Assembly (NCBI GenBank): GCA_946407815.1 | Contig: CAMJPB010000001.1 | Span: 186,001 to 250,000 of the forward strand | Direction of reading: 5' to 3' | Origin: an uncultured Caryophanales bacterium | Lineage (GTDB): Bacteria > Bacillota_I > Bacilli_A > RFN20 > CAG-826 | Length of the DNA stretch: 64,000 nt | Shown: one piece after another, positions 9,700 to 18,667 of the stretch | How the letters are laid out: every line of letters starts with the position of its first letter | Numbering within the stretch: the stretch's first letter is position 1 | Made by a program: the position numbers and the translations under genes | Notes under the pieces: generated by a model | The model's input: the letters and a program-made list of their open reading frames with translations, nothing else | What the model was told of the DNA's origin: nothing | The model's database searches: none

Positions 9700-10952
9700 T
9701 TAAACGTAGATTAGTTATTATTGGTGGTGGTTCTGCCGGTATGGCAGCTGCTATTAGAGCCTATGATCTTGGAGAAAAAGATATTTTAATTATCGAAAAG
9801 AACGCATATTTAGGAGGTATCCTAAATCAATGTATTCATAATGGCTTCGGTCTTCACGAATTCAAAGAAGAATTAACCGGACCAGAGTTTATGACAAGAT
9901 TTTCTAACAAAGTTAAAGAGTTAGGAATTGACTATAAACTCGAATCAAATGTCTTAAATATAAGTGACGACAAAGTCGTAACTTATTCAAATGCAAAAGA
10001 AGGCATTGTTGAGGTTCAGGCTGAAGCAATTATATTAACCACAGGTTGCTATGAAAGAAATGCTGGAGCAATCCAAATTCCTGGCGATAGACCTAGTGGT
10101 GTTTATACAGCTGGACAAGCTCAACTTTACGTTAACTGCTATGGTTATTTAGTTGGTAAAAAGGTCTTTATTTTAGGATCTGGTGATATCGGCTTAATTA
10201 TGGCGCGTAGAATGACACTTGAAGGCGCAAAAGTCCTTGGTGTTGCCGAACTTATGCCTTATTCAGCAGGTTTAAATAGAAACATTGTCCAATGTTTGAA
10301 AGACTATGATATTCCTTTATATTTAAGTCACACTGTTAAACAAGTCATTGGTGATTCTCACCTTGAAAAGGTGGTTATCGCTAAAGTTGATGATAAAATG
10401 CAGTTTATTCCTGGTACAGAAATCGAATTTGAGTGCGATTGCTTACTTCTTTCTGTCGGACTTCTTCCTAACGTTGATTTATTCAATAAATTACCTTTAC
10501 ACTTCTCAAAAACTAGAGGTGCAAAAGTAACACAAGCAATGGAAAGTGAAATTCCAGGAATCTTCTCTGCTGGTAACGTTTTACACGTTCACGATTTAGT
10601 CGACTACGTAGTAGAAGAAGCTAGAGAAGCAGCAGAAGGAGCAGTTAGTTACCTTCATGGCGAGCTCACTCATAAAGGTCATGTTTATGACGTTAATCCA
10701 GGAGTTGGAATCAACTATGTTGTTCCACAAAAACTCTATATCGATGACGTAAAAGAATCATGTTCCTTTAAGTTTAGAGTCGCTAAACCAATGAAAGACA
10801 TCAATATCGTTATTGCAGAAGGTGATAACGTTATTAAAAAGATATTTAAGCCAGCAATTGTTCCATCAGAGATGGAAATTGTTAGACTTAAAAAAGAACT
10901 CTTTAAAAAAGAGGGTTCAGAAATCAAAGTATTCGTGGAGGAAAGAAAATAA
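9696..10952 (+). CDS. NAD(P)/FAD-dependent oxidoreductase, partner of the GlpA-like protein
   Basis: 418 residues. The N-terminal FAD motif is GGGSAGMAAA (about 9-18). A second nucleotide-binding motif, ILGSGDIGLIMARR (about 158-171), would bind NAD(P)H. The C-terminal part has the ATG-like FAD motif GIFSAGNVLHVHDLVD. The conserved CIHNGFG segment near 46-52 contains a Cys close to the flavin. It lies in an overlapping operon with a GlpA-like dehydrogenase and a DUF1667 protein. The likely role is to pass electrons between the dehydrogenase flavin and NAD(P). The AAAGGAGG ribosome-binding site supports the start. Confidence 0.85.
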   Translation: MIKRRLVIIGGGSAGMAAAIRAYDLGEKDILIIEKNAYLGGILNQCIHNGFGLHEFKEELTGPEFMTRFSNKVKELGIDYKLESNVLNISDDKVVTYSNAKEGIVEVQAEAIILTTGCYERNAGAIQIPGDRPSGVYTAGQAQLYVNCYGYLVGKKVFILGSGDIGLIMARRMTLEGAKVLGVAELMPYSAGLNRNIVQCLKDYDIPLYLSHTVKQVIGDSHLEKVVIAKVDDKMQFIPGTEIEFECDCLLLSVGLLPNVDLFNKLPLHFSKTRGAKVTQAMESEIPGIFSAGNVLHVHDLVDYVVEEAREAAEGAVSYLHGELTHKGHVYDVNPGVGINYVVPQKLYIDDVKESCSFKFRVAKPMKDINIVIAEGDNVIKKIFKPAIVPSEMEIVRLKKELFKKEGSEIKVFVEERK

Positions 10953-11296
10953 TGAAAGAACTTATTTGCATTACATGTCCTCGCGGATGTAGATTAAGCG
11001 TTGATGATCAACTTAATGTTACCGGAAATTTCTGTCCTAGAGGAGCAGCATATGCTAAAGCAGAGCTTACTCATCCAGTCAGAATGGTAACTTCTTCAGT
11101 GAACATTGTTTCTGAAGTTGAAGCTCGTCTTCCTGTAAAAACAAAAGAGCCAATTCCAAAGGAATTAATCTTTAAAGTAATGGAAGAAATTAGCAAAACA
11201 ATTGTTCACGCACCAATTGTTATTGGTGATGTTGTAATTAAAGATGTTTTAGGCACAGGAGTAGATATTATCGCAACCAAAAACATTGAAAGGTAA
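10952..11296 (+). CDS. DUF1667 Cys-motif protein of the oxidoreductase operon
   Basis: 114 residues. The N-terminal motif is CITCPRGC (about 5-12), with a further Cys in NFCPRGAAYAKAE (about 26-38), typical of DUF1667 and likely a metal or Fe-S site. The start codon overlaps the stop of the preceding gene (TAATG), and an AGGAGG-type ribosome-binding site precedes it. Proteins of this family accompany GlpA-like and NAD(P)/FAD flavoproteins and are assumed to be a third subunit; the exact job is not known. Confidence 0.85.
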   Translation: MKELICITCPRGCRLSVDDQLNVTGNFCPRGAAYAKAELTHPVRMVTSSVNIVSEVEARLPVKTKEPIPKELIFKVMEEISKTIVHAPIVIGDVVIKDVLGTGVDIIATKNIER

Positions 11297-11301
11297 TTTT
11301 C

Positions 11302-12975
11302 ATGGATAAAATCAAAATCATAATGCTTGGTGGGCAAGACGAAACATACAAGAACATGTATGCTATCGAAATTAATAACGATATTTTCGTCATTGAAGCC
11401 GGATATAGACTTCCAGATAAAACTAAACCTGGAATTGATTTTATCATACCTCGTTATGACTATCTTGTTGAAAACAAGGAAAGAGTTAAAGGTTACTTTA
11501 TAACTCATGGTTTTGACTCAGTAATGGGGGCCCTTCCTTATATTTATGAGAAAGTTCCTGCTCCAATTTATTGCACTAGAACAACAAATGACTTTTTGAA
11601 AGGCTTTTGTAATCACTTTAATTTAAACTACTCTCGACTTGCGATTAACATAGTTAAAACTGACGCTGATTTAGTGCTTAACAACCGTTTAATTTCATTT
11701 TTTGGAGTAACTACAAACTTTACTGAAGCAGTCGGTATAAGCTTTAATACTGATCAAGGAAACATCATTTTCATGTCTAATGCAGTTATGCATAATGACT
11801 TTGAGCCTGGGTTTACTCCTGATAAAGTTAAAATCTCAAAATTATTAAGGGATAAAACTTTAGTTTTAATGATTGATGCATTTAATGCTGATAAGCCAGG
11901 ATTTTGTTCCCCAAATTACCGCCTTTTAAATGTTTTAAAAACAGATATATTTGATAGACAAGGTCGTATTTTCTTAGCAATTGATCGACCAAATTTATTC
12001 AATATTATTGAATGTTTAAATGCGGCAATTACTCATGGTAGAAAGATTATTCCTTATGATTATCACTCTACCGAAATCATTAATGTTCTAAGCGAAGAAG
12101 GATTCCTTCACGTGAAACGTGACTCGATCGCATCAGTGGAAGATGTTAATCGTCTTAGACCACAAGATGTCTTAGTGTTTATGACTGGTTTTGGCCGTAA
12201 ACTTAATGACAAAATTGCGTTGCTCGCAACCAAAAATAATGACGAAAAGATAGTGTTTTTGACTAAAAATGATACTTTTGTCTATGGTTGCCACACCTCG
12301 CTTGAAAACGAAACATCAACAACTGAGACAATCGATGAACTTTATAAAACTGATTGTCAAATCATTAGAGCAAATCCAAAAGTATACGCTAAAATGCGTG
12401 CTTATGAAGAAGACATTAAATACTTCATTGCCACATTTAGACCTACTTATTTAATCCCAACTTCTGCTCCATTTGTTAAGCTTCTTGCCTGCGCAAAAAT
12501 TGCTCTTGCGATGAACATTGGCTTAAATCACAACAATGTATTCATTGTTGATAATGGTGATGTTATTGAATTTGAAGCTGGATTTGGAAAACTTAGCTCG
12601 CAAAAAGTACTAGTTGGAGATGTCTTTATCGATGGTAAAGGCGTTGGCGATATTGGAGCTGTAGTTTTAGAAGAAAGACAAAGATTTGCTGATGAAGGCG
12701 TTATTGTTTTAGGCGTAACAATTTCTAAAAGCGAACATAAGATTGTCGCTGGACCAGACGTCCAAGCAAGAGGCCTTGTTTTCTTAAAAGATAACGAATC
12801 GCTAATCCGTGAGATTACACGCTTATTCGTGTCTACAGTAGAAAACGAGCTTGTAAAAGAAAATTATTCACTTGCCTACATGGAAAACGCGGTTAAAGAT
12901 ATCGTGTTTAAGGCAGTTAGAAGAGCCATTAATAAGACTCCGACAATTATTCCAATTATTTCTGAAATAAATTAA
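11302..12975 (+). CDS. RNase J homologue lacking the metal-binding residues (pseudoenzyme)
   Basis: 557 residues, aligning over its whole length with RNase J: N-terminal metallo-beta-lactamase half, beta-CASP insert, and the C-terminal domain (VFIDGKGVGDIG, then IVAGPDVQARGLVFLKD, ending PIISEIN). Every metal-ligand motif is lost. The HGHEDH box reads HGFDSV (69-74), the later TTH is TTN, the SGH region reads KVYAKMRAYEED, and PxHGEYR is PTSAPFV. It should not cut RNA. Firmicutes often have a catalytic J1 and a weak J2 that form a complex, so this may be a J2-like scaffold; no active J1 lies in the window. An AAAGGTAA ribosome-binding site lies 5 bp after the DUF1667 gene, so it may be in that operon. 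Confidence 0.88.
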   Translation: MDKIKIIMLGGQDETYKNMYAIEINNDIFVIEAGYRLPDKTKPGIDFIIPRYDYLVENKERVKGYFITHGFDSVMGALPYIYEKVPAPIYCTRTTNDFLKGFCNHFNLNYSRLAINIVKTDADLVLNNRLISFFGVTTNFTEAVGISFNTDQGNIIFMSNAVMHNDFEPGFTPDKVKISKLLRDKTLVLMIDAFNADKPGFCSPNYRLLNVLKTDIFDRQGRIFLAIDRPNLFNIIECLNAAITHGRKIIPYDYHSTEIINVLSEEGFLHVKRDSIASVEDVNRLRPQDVLVFMTGFGRKLNDKIALLATKNNDEKIVFLTKNDTFVYGCHTSLENETSTTETIDELYKTDCQIIRANPKVYAKMRAYEEDIKYFIATFRPTYLIPTSAPFVKLLACAKIALAMNIGLNHNNVFIVDNGDVIEFEAGFGKLSSQKVLVGDVFIDGKGVGDIGAVVLEERQRFADEGVIVLGVTISKSEHKIVAGPDVQARGLVFLKDNESLIREITRLFVSTVENELVKENYSLAYMENAVKDIVFKAVRRAINKTPTIIPIISEIN

Positions 12976-13009
12976 TCCATTTTTGGTTTAATTTATTCTT
13001 ATATTAATT

Positions 13010-13027
13010 TATAATATTTTTTATGGT
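13010..13027 (+). promoter_or_regulatory. -10 element close to the ftsK start
   Basis: TATAAT at 13010-13015 ends 12 bp before the ftsK ATG at 13028. No Shine-Dalgarno sequence lies in between and no good -35 is evident. The transcript would have at most about six untranslated bases. Confidence 0.45.
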
Positions 13028-15631
13028 ATGAAAGAGAAATTTAGGATTAACCAAAATCACATTTCAATAATGGGTGGAATTTGTTTCATCCTTTTAGCTC
13101 TTGTCACCCTTTTTTCTTCAAATACTCCTTTCTCATTTTTAATTAAATTAATAACTTATAGCTTTGGATTTGTTGGCTTCTGGCTTTTCTTACCTTACTT
13201 ACTACTTTTAGGTTTGTACCTAATTTTGAAAAAGAAAGTCATTAAAATCCATTTAGGTGGGCAACTCTGGGGCATTTTTATCATTATAATTTGCTTCTTA
13301 ATTTTGTCGTCACATTGGGCAAGCTGGGGTGCAGTTGTAAACGGTGTTGAAATTATTGGACACGGTACAACCGAAACAGGAACCGCTAAATATTTAACAT
13401 TCTCTAACGCAATTCCAGTATTTAATGAGATTAGCGCCGCTAATCTTAATACAATAGGCCCAAGCCCAAAATTTGGTGGTGGTAAAGTTGGCTTTATTTT
13501 AGCCGGTGCTTTAAATAGCGCAATTACTCCAATTGGACTTAATATTGTTTGTTGGATTCTTTTTGGAGCGGGCATTATCATCATCTTTAACCCTCAAATT
13601 CATAAGTTTATTAAGTATTTGAAGCTTCGTAAAAAGGTTGGTAAAGACAATGTCTTTAAAGAAGTTGATTTAAATATGGCAGAAGTTGAACCTGCTGAAC
13701 CTATTAAAGTCGAAGAAGCTAAAGAAGAAGAGCCGTTCTCTTTTGACAATAAGCCTATTTTCGAAACATTCCACACAACAACTCCAATTAATAATGATAA
13801 CGAACTTAAAAAAGCTCGCTTTGTCTTAATGGATGAAAACTCTTCTTTAAGTAAAGAAGTTGCTAATGAAGAAGTCACTAAAGCTGTTTTTGAACCTCAA
13901 AAACCAGCATTTGAAGAAACTTTCAAAAGCGAAGAAGTTGAAAATAGTGAACCTCTTTCAGTAGAAAGTGAAAAAGAAGAAAAAGAATTCGTAGATCCAT
14001 TTACTGAGTCACTTAGAAACGATGCGCCTGAAAAACCAGTCGCTCCAGTTCAAGAAATTATTCCTGAACCTGTAATAAGTGAACCAGAAGTAGATTTCTT
14101 ACATAAACCTCAACCAAAGGCAACGCCTTTGAAAACATATATTTATCCTAGCATCGATCTTTTAGACAAAAATACTGCTAAAGTTGATGGAAATGCAAAC
14201 GAAGAATCTATTAAAAATAGAATTGAGATTATTAACCGTGCCCTTGCTAACTTAAAAATTGGTGCTGAAGTTGTTTCTTATACCGTTGGCCCATCTGTCA
14301 CTCGTTATGATATTAAGACAAATGACGACGTTTCAATTAACGCTGTTCAAAGATATGTTGATGACATTGCTGTTAGACTTGGTGGTCTTCCAGTCAGATT
14401 TGAGTCAATTGTCGCTGGAAAATCAACCTCTGGCTTAGAAATTCCTAACGAACATAGAACTAACGTCACAATTAGAGAAGCAATCGAAGGTTTACCAACT
14501 GATGCAAAGCATAAAATGGATATTCCATTTGGTGTTTCTATTTCAGGTGAACTTAAATTTGCTAGTTTACCAGATTTCCCACACCTTCTTGTTGCAGGTA
14601 CAACTGGTTCAGGTAAGTCAATCTTTGTTCACGCGACAATTATTTCTCTTTTAATGAGAAATAGACCAGAAGAACTTAAACTTATCATGGTTGACCCAAA
14701 GAAGGTTGAAATGAGCTTCTATGATGATATTCCACATCTTCTTTGCCCAGTTATTTCTGATCTTAAGAAAGTTCCAGCTTGCTTTAGCAAGTTAGTTGAT
14801 GAAATGGAAAGAAGATATAATCTTTTCCAAACAAATAGAGTTAGAGATATTAAAGGATTTAATGTCTTTGCAAAGCAAAATAAACTTGAACCACTCCCAT
14901 ACATTGTTGTCTTTATCGATGAATACGCTGATTTAATTGAAACTTGTAAAGAAATTAGAGAAAGCGTTGTTAGAATCGTTCAAAAGGCTCGTGCTGCTGG
15001 CATTCACATGGTCTTTGCGACCCAACGTCCAAGTGTCAATGTTATTGACGGCGTTATTAAAGGTAACGTTGCAACACGTGTCGCCTTGATGTGTGCCTCT
15101 GCAACTGACTCTATGACAGTTATTGGCTCAGGTGGTGCTGAATCGTTATTAGGAAATGGCGATATGCTTATTGATTGTCCGCTTTTATCTCGTTCAATTA
15201 AACCACGTGTCCAAGGTTGTTACGTTTCAGAAACTGAGATTATGCGTGTCTGTGACTTCTTAAGAGAACATTATCAACCTCAATTTGATCCAGTGTTTAT
15301 GAATCTTGAACCACCTGTTGAAGAAAAGAAGTTTGAAGAAGTCGAAGTTGCTCCAATTGATAAGAGCAAGAGCGAAGAAGAAGTTTATCAACGTATTAAA
15401 GATGATGCTAAACATAGAGAATATTTCTCTATCTCATATATTACTAGAACTTATGGAATGGGCTTCTCAAGAGCTGGTAAGATCTTCTATAGGCTCCAAA
15501 AGGAAGGCGTAGTCGCTGACCAAGGAGACGCTAGAGGATGTAAAGTTCTTATTTATAGCCCTTATGAATCTCAAGTTTCATCTAGCGAAGTATCAACTTT
15601 AATCCCAGATGACGGAGAAACTAGCGAATAG
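13028..15631 (+). CDS. ftsK: DNA translocase FtsK/SpoIIIE
   Basis: 867 residues. About four transmembrane helices occupy the first 200 residues. An acidic Glu/Pro/Lys-rich linker (about 210-370) follows, then the alpha domain and the RecA-like motor with Walker A TTGSGKS (about 525-531), the VDPKKVEMSFY segment and Walker B VVFIDEYADL. The C-terminal winged-helix gamma domain (TYGMGFSRAGKIFYRLQKEGVV, split by Arg/Lys) reads DNA polarity motifs. It pumps chromosomal DNA through the division septum and couples to dimer resolution. There is no Shine-Dalgarno sequence before the ATG; another ATG 5 bases upstream is out of frame. Confidence 0.96.
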   Translation: MKEKFRINQNHISIMGGICFILLALVTLFSSNTPFSFLIKLITYSFGFVGFWLFLPYLLLLGLYLILKKKVIKIHLGGQLWGIFIIIICFLILSSHWASWGAVVNGVEIIGHGTTETGTAKYLTFSNAIPVFNEISAANLNTIGPSPKFGGGKVGFILAGALNSAITPIGLNIVCWILFGAGIIIIFNPQIHKFIKYLKLRKKVGKDNVFKEVDLNMAEVEPAEPIKVEEAKEEEPFSFDNKPIFETFHTTTPINNDNELKKARFVLMDENSSLSKEVANEEVTKAVFEPQKPAFEETFKSEEVENSEPLSVESEKEEKEFVDPFTESLRNDAPEKPVAPVQEIIPEPVISEPEVDFLHKPQPKATPLKTYIYPSIDLLDKNTAKVDGNANEESIKNRIEIINRALANLKIGAEVVSYTVGPSVTRYDIKTNDDVSINAVQRYVDDIAVRLGGLPVRFESIVAGKSTSGLEIPNEHRTNVTIREAIEGLPTDAKHKMDIPFGVSISGELKFASLPDFPHLLVAGTTGSGKSIFVHATIISLLMRNRPEELKLIMVDPKKVEMSFYDDIPHLLCPVISDLKKVPACFSKLVDEMERRYNLFQTNRVRDIKGFNVFAKQNKLEPLPYIVVFIDEYADLIETCKEIRESVVRIVQKARAAGIHMVFATQRPSVNVIDGVIKGNVATRVALMCASATDSMTVIGSGGAESLLGNGDMLIDCPLLSRSIKPRVQGCYVSETEIMRVCDFLREHYQPQFDPVFMNLEPPVEEKKFEEVEVAPIDKSKSEEEVYQRIKDDAKHREYFSISYITRTYGMGFSRAGKIFYRLQKEGVVADQGDARGCKVLIYSPYESQVSSSEVSTLIPDDGETSE

Positions 15632-15657
15632 CCTTCATATAGAAGGCTTTTCTTTTA
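15631..15657 (+). terminator. Rho-independent terminator after ftsK
   Basis: GCCTTC (15631-15636) pairs with GAAGGC (15642-15647), followed by TTTTCTTTT. It overlaps the ftsK stop codon by one base. Confidence 0.8.
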
Positions 15658-15726
15658 TCAAAATCGGGAATTATCTCTTTTTAACTGATGTAAAATATTT
15701 ATTTAAATAGTTAAAGGAGATGCAAT

Positions 15727-15987
15727 ATGAACTGTGTCAATATTATTGGTTTATTAAGAGAAAATATCGATGAACATCATAGATATTTCGAATATGAACT
15801 ACCATTTTTCCAAGAAAATGATGCTGCTGTCCCTAAGATTGTTCTTAAATATTGGACAGGACAACCTAACACAAGACTTAATGCAATTCCATCTAATACG
15901 CGCGTTGCAGTAAGCGGACACTTGGACGCACACGAAAAATTTGGTACAATAATCATCGTTGAAGATCTTCAACAATTAAGTCGATAA
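15727..15987 (+). CDS. Small hypothetical protein, possible OB-fold (SSB/PriB-like)
   Basis: 86 residues, mostly alternating beta-like stretches. The segment TRVAVSGHLDAHEKFGTIII followed by VEDLQQL resembles the strand 4-5 region of single-stranded-DNA-binding OB folds (VxVxGxL...GTxxIVxxIQ). This is a weak similarity judged by eye. An AAAGGAG ribosome-binding site lies 9 nt before the start. It is followed after 2 bp by the acyltransferase gene, which lacks its own strong ribosome-binding site and may be translationally coupled. Nucleic-acid binding is a guess. Confidence 0.7.
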   Translation: MNCVNIIGLLRENIDEHHRYFEYELPFFQENDAAVPKIVLKYWTGQPNTRLNAIPSNTRVAVSGHLDAHEKFGTIIIVEDLQQLSR

Positions 15988-15989
15988 AA

Positions 15990-16814
15990 ATGTCCAAATT
16001 CCTACAATATGTAAAAATCGTGTTAGTCGCGGTGCCCGTGATTATTTATTATCACCTTTTTTACATGATTAGGTATTCAAGACATCCAGAGAAATATCCA
16101 CTTGAAAAACGTTACAAAGTAGCAAGAAAAGAAATATCTTTTGTTATTAATAGATTTCACCTTGATTATCACATGTCTAATTTAGACAAGTTCACTAATT
16201 CAAAGGAGAAATCTTTACTTATTTCTAACCATTTATCATTCTTTGATCCATTAATGATTATCATTAATAGTGAAAAACCAGTTACATTTGTTGCTAAGAA
16301 GGAAGTTTTCAAGATGCCTTTTGTTCGTCAAGTTGCCAAGGCAATTGAAGTTTTTCCACTTGATAGAGATAACATCATGTCCCAACTTAGCGAGATTAAA
16401 AAAGTTGTCTCTTATTTAAAAGATCCAAGTAAACCTTCAGTTATTATTTATATTGAAGGAACCAGAAATAAAAACCCTGAAAATCCATGTCTAGATTTCC
16501 ACGCTGGAACCTTAAAGATTGCCCAAATGGCCAACGTTCCAATTATGGTCTCAGCCACCTATGGTGGCTTTAGAGCCTTATCCATGAAATCTTGCTTAAG
16601 AAAATATCCTGTTTATTTTTCGCTTATTGAGACTTTATCAAGTGAAGAATCTCGCAAAATGAACACTAATGATTTAGCAGGAGAACTTAGAAAAAAGGTC
16701 AACGCTGAGGTCGACCATCTAAGATATTTAGATAAAACTTATATTGAATCAATGAAGATTTCAGATAAAAAGAAAGAATTAGAAACTAGAGTCGATGCTC
16801 GCGCTCAAGCGTAA
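15990..16814 (+). CDS. 1-acyl-sn-glycerol-3-phosphate acyltransferase (PlsC family)
   Basis: 274 residues. An N-terminal hydrophobic helix (about 8-27) anchors it to the membrane. The acyltransferase motif NHLSFFDP (about 80-87, the NHxxxxD box) and the acceptor-binding EGTRNK (about 155-160) are both present. It transfers a fatty acyl chain to lysophosphatidic acid in phospholipid synthesis. The gene starts 2 bp after the small OB-like gene, probably coupled, and its last 36 bp overlap the 3' end of the convergent methyltransferase gene. Related acyltransferases with other acceptors exist, so the exact substrate is inferred. Confidence 0.9.
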   Translation: MSKFLQYVKIVLVAVPVIIYYHLFYMIRYSRHPEKYPLEKRYKVARKEISFVINRFHLDYHMSNLDKFTNSKEKSLLISNHLSFFDPLMIIINSEKPVTFVAKKEVFKMPFVRQVAKAIEVFPLDRDNIMSQLSEIKKVVSYLKDPSKPSVIIYIEGTRNKNPENPCLDFHAGTLKIAQMANVPIMVSATYGGFRALSMKSCLRKYPVYFSLIETLSSEESRKMNTNDLAGELRKKVNAEVDHLRYLDKTYIESMKISDKKKELETRVDARAQA

Positions 16815-18056
16815 GCCTTTAGGATAATAATTCTTAAGCGTTCCGTTAAGGGAATAAATAACACCTAACTTCATGCCCATGTAGCTCACAAAATGGTAGC
16901 CATTCGGGCATTTTTTATTTAGCGTTTCGCCTTTTAAATACTTAATAACTTCTTCTTTAGTAAGCTCAATTGCGTTTTCTACTTTTGAAGCATGTGAGTA
17001 GTGGTGAGAAGGGATAAATTTGTCCTTAATTTGGCTTCCTAAAAATAGACCTGGACGAAGCGATAATTCTAAAAAGTTATTAGGTAATTTTGTAGGACAA
17101 ATAAACTTTTGAATTTCTTTATCTTTGCCTTTACCTTGAACTGTTCTAGTGAGCTCAATTTGAGATAATTTACTACTATGTAGTAATCCAGGTTTAGAAA
17201 TTAAGGCAATGTAGTGTCCTTCGCCTTCAAAATGAGATGGGAAAAGGTGGACACTTTCTTTAAATTTTATAGATCTAAATTCACCTTCAAAAGAAGGAAT
17301 ATTTTCTAGTTTTGCATCGCTATTTTGGAGTAAATATTCAATGACTTCCTCGTCTTCTTCATAAGAGTAAGAACAGGTCGAATAAACCATTTTTCCACCC
17401 TCTTTTAGCATCGAATAGCACATCAAAATAAGTTCTTTTTGAATGGCAGCATTCTTCAAAACTTTTTCATAAGTCCAGTCATCTTTCATTTCTTCAGATT
17501 TTCTGAACATTCCTGATCCTGAGCAAGGCGCATCAAGGATAATTTTGTCAAAATAATTAGCAAATTTTTGGTAGTGGTTTTTAAAGTCTAAGGAAGTAAT
17601 AACGGTGTTAGAAATGCCGAGTCTTTCGATGTTACTTAATAAGACATTTGCACGTGATTTTGAAAGATCATTTGCGATTATTAAGCCGCTGTTCTGCATT
17701 TTTAATGCAGTTTGAATAGTTTTTCCGCCTGGTGCAGCGCATAAATCAAGAACAACTTCTCCTGGTTTTGCGTCCAAAAAATGAGCGACAAGCATTGCGG
17801 AAGGCTCTTGAATATAATAAGCGCCTAGTTCGTGATAAATTTTCTTTCCGAGTTCATATTCATCTTTGTCGTATAAAAAACCGTTTTCTACAACAGGATG
17901 TTTTTTGAGGTTTGGAAATAGAGCCAATAAATTATCAGATGATAATTTTTCGGAATTAAGGTAAATTGCCTTCTTTTCTTTACAAGAAAAAGATTTGATG
18001 AGCTCATCAATCTCAGTTTTTGATAAATATTTCTCAAGCGATTTTTCAAAGTCCAT
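16779..18056 (-). CDS. rRNA (cytosine-C5-)-methyltransferase, RsmF/NOL1-NOP2-Sun family
   Basis: 425 residues. The S-adenosylmethionine site is LDLCAAPGGKT (about 103-113). The two cysteines of m5C methyltransferases are in DAPCSG (about 176-181) and STCSYSYEEDE (about 223-233). The C-terminal third (about 300-420), ending GYHFVSYMGMKLGVIY and PKGLRLS, matches the PUA-like tail of RsmF-type enzymes, which modify 16S rRNA. It is convergent with the PlsC gene, overlapping by 36 bp without a shared terminator. No ribosome-binding site of note is seen. Confidence 0.92.
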   Translation of the reverse strand: MDFEKSLEKYLSKTEIDELIKSFSCKEKKAIYLNSEKLSSDNLLALFPNLKKHPVVENGFLYDKDEYELGKKIYHELGAYYIQEPSAMLVAHFLDAKPGEVVLDLCAAPGGKTIQTALKMQNSGLIIANDLSKSRANVLLSNIERLGISNTVITSLDFKNHYQKFANYFDKIILDAPCSGSGMFRKSEEMKDDWTYEKVLKNAAIQKELILMCYSMLKEGGKMVYSTCSYSYEEDEEVIEYLLQNSDAKLENIPSFEGEFRSIKFKESVHLFPSHFEGEGHYIALISKPGLLHSSKLSQIELTRTVQGKGKDKEIQKFICPTKLPNNFLELSLRPGLFLGSQIKDKFIPSHHYSHASKVENAIELTKEEVIKYLKGETLNKKCPNGYHFVSYMGMKLGVIYSLNGTLKNYYPKGLRLSASIDSSF

Positions 18057-18085
18057 TTATAACATATATTTTAATTGGTTCGTAA

Positions 18086-18117
18086 AAACAAAAAAGAAAA
18101 ACCGCGAAATATTCGCG
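18086..18117 (-). terminator. Terminator of the toxin-antitoxin operon
   Basis: Read on the minus strand, CGCGAA and TTCGCG (plus-strand 18112-18117 and 18103-18108) form a stem with a 3-nt loop, followed by a T-rich run (TTTTTCTTTTTTG). Confidence 0.75.
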
Positions 18118-18139
18118 ATTTTCTTGCTAGAAAGAGATT

Positions 18140-18403
18140 TTAATCACCATAATGAGACCACATAGAAACAATCGAAACTATCTTATTTTCATCATCAATT
18201 GAATAAACTAGACGATGTTGAATATTGATTCTTTTTGAGTAGAAACCTTTTAGGTTTCCCTTTAATTTTTCTACTGGCGAATTATAAGGATCTATTTTCA
18301 AATCTTCGACAAGTTGTTTAGCTTTTTCGCCCAATTTAGCTTGTTTTAATTTTTCTAAATCCTTAATTGCATCTTTATGGATAACGACTTTAAACATTAC
18401 CAA
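18140..18403 (-). CDS. yoeB: YoeB/Txe-family ribosome-dependent mRNA interferase toxin
   Basis: 87 residues, the usual YoeB length. It has the N-terminal KDAIKDLEKL helix, the Lys/Gly-rich centre (PVEKLKGNLKGFYSKRI), the RLVYSID strand and the hallmark C-terminus with MWSHYGD, whose His-Tyr belongs to the catalytic site in YoeB. YoeB cuts mRNA in the ribosomal A site. Its start overlaps the upstream antitoxin gene by 7 bp, the normal antitoxin-first order. The toxin appears intact. Confidence 0.92.
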   Translation of the reverse strand: MVMFKVVIHKDAIKDLEKLKQAKLGEKAKQLVEDLKIDPYNSPVEKLKGNLKGFYSKRINIQHRLVYSIDDENKIVSIVSMWSHYGD

Positions 18404-18648
18404 TCCAATTTATCGACATCAACAAAATCTTCACGTGGTGCCTTACCTCTTTCATTGATTAAATCAGCAAGACCCTCAATTGAGTTGAGATACATTGTTT
18501 CAAGCAGTGCATTAAAATCTTCTTCACCAATGAGGTAGCAGTTTTTCCCATTTTTATTAGTCAATAAAACAGGCGAAGAATTTTCGTTAACTTCTTCTGC
18601 TAACTTGTAAAGATTACTTCTAGCTTCAGTAATAGATATAGTTGGCAT
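18397..18648 (-). CDS. yefM: YefM/Phd-family antitoxin
   Basis: 83 residues. The N-terminus (MPTISITEARSNLYKLAEEV) is the Phd/YefM dimerisation and DNA-binding fold. The middle has the family segment NGKNCYLIGEEDFNALLETMYLNS (split here at GEED/FNAL), and an acidic C-terminal tail would wrap around the toxin. A GGAGGTAG ribosome-binding site precedes the ATG. Such antitoxins neutralise YoeB and repress their own promoter; a matching operator lies between the -35 and -10 boxes upstream. Confidence 0.92.
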   Translation of the reverse strand: MPTISITEARSNLYKLAEEVNENSSPVLLTNKNGKNCYLIGEEDFNALLETMYLNSIEGLADLINERGKAPREDFVDVDKLDW

Positions 18649-18667
18649 ATTACTACCTCCCTAAAAT

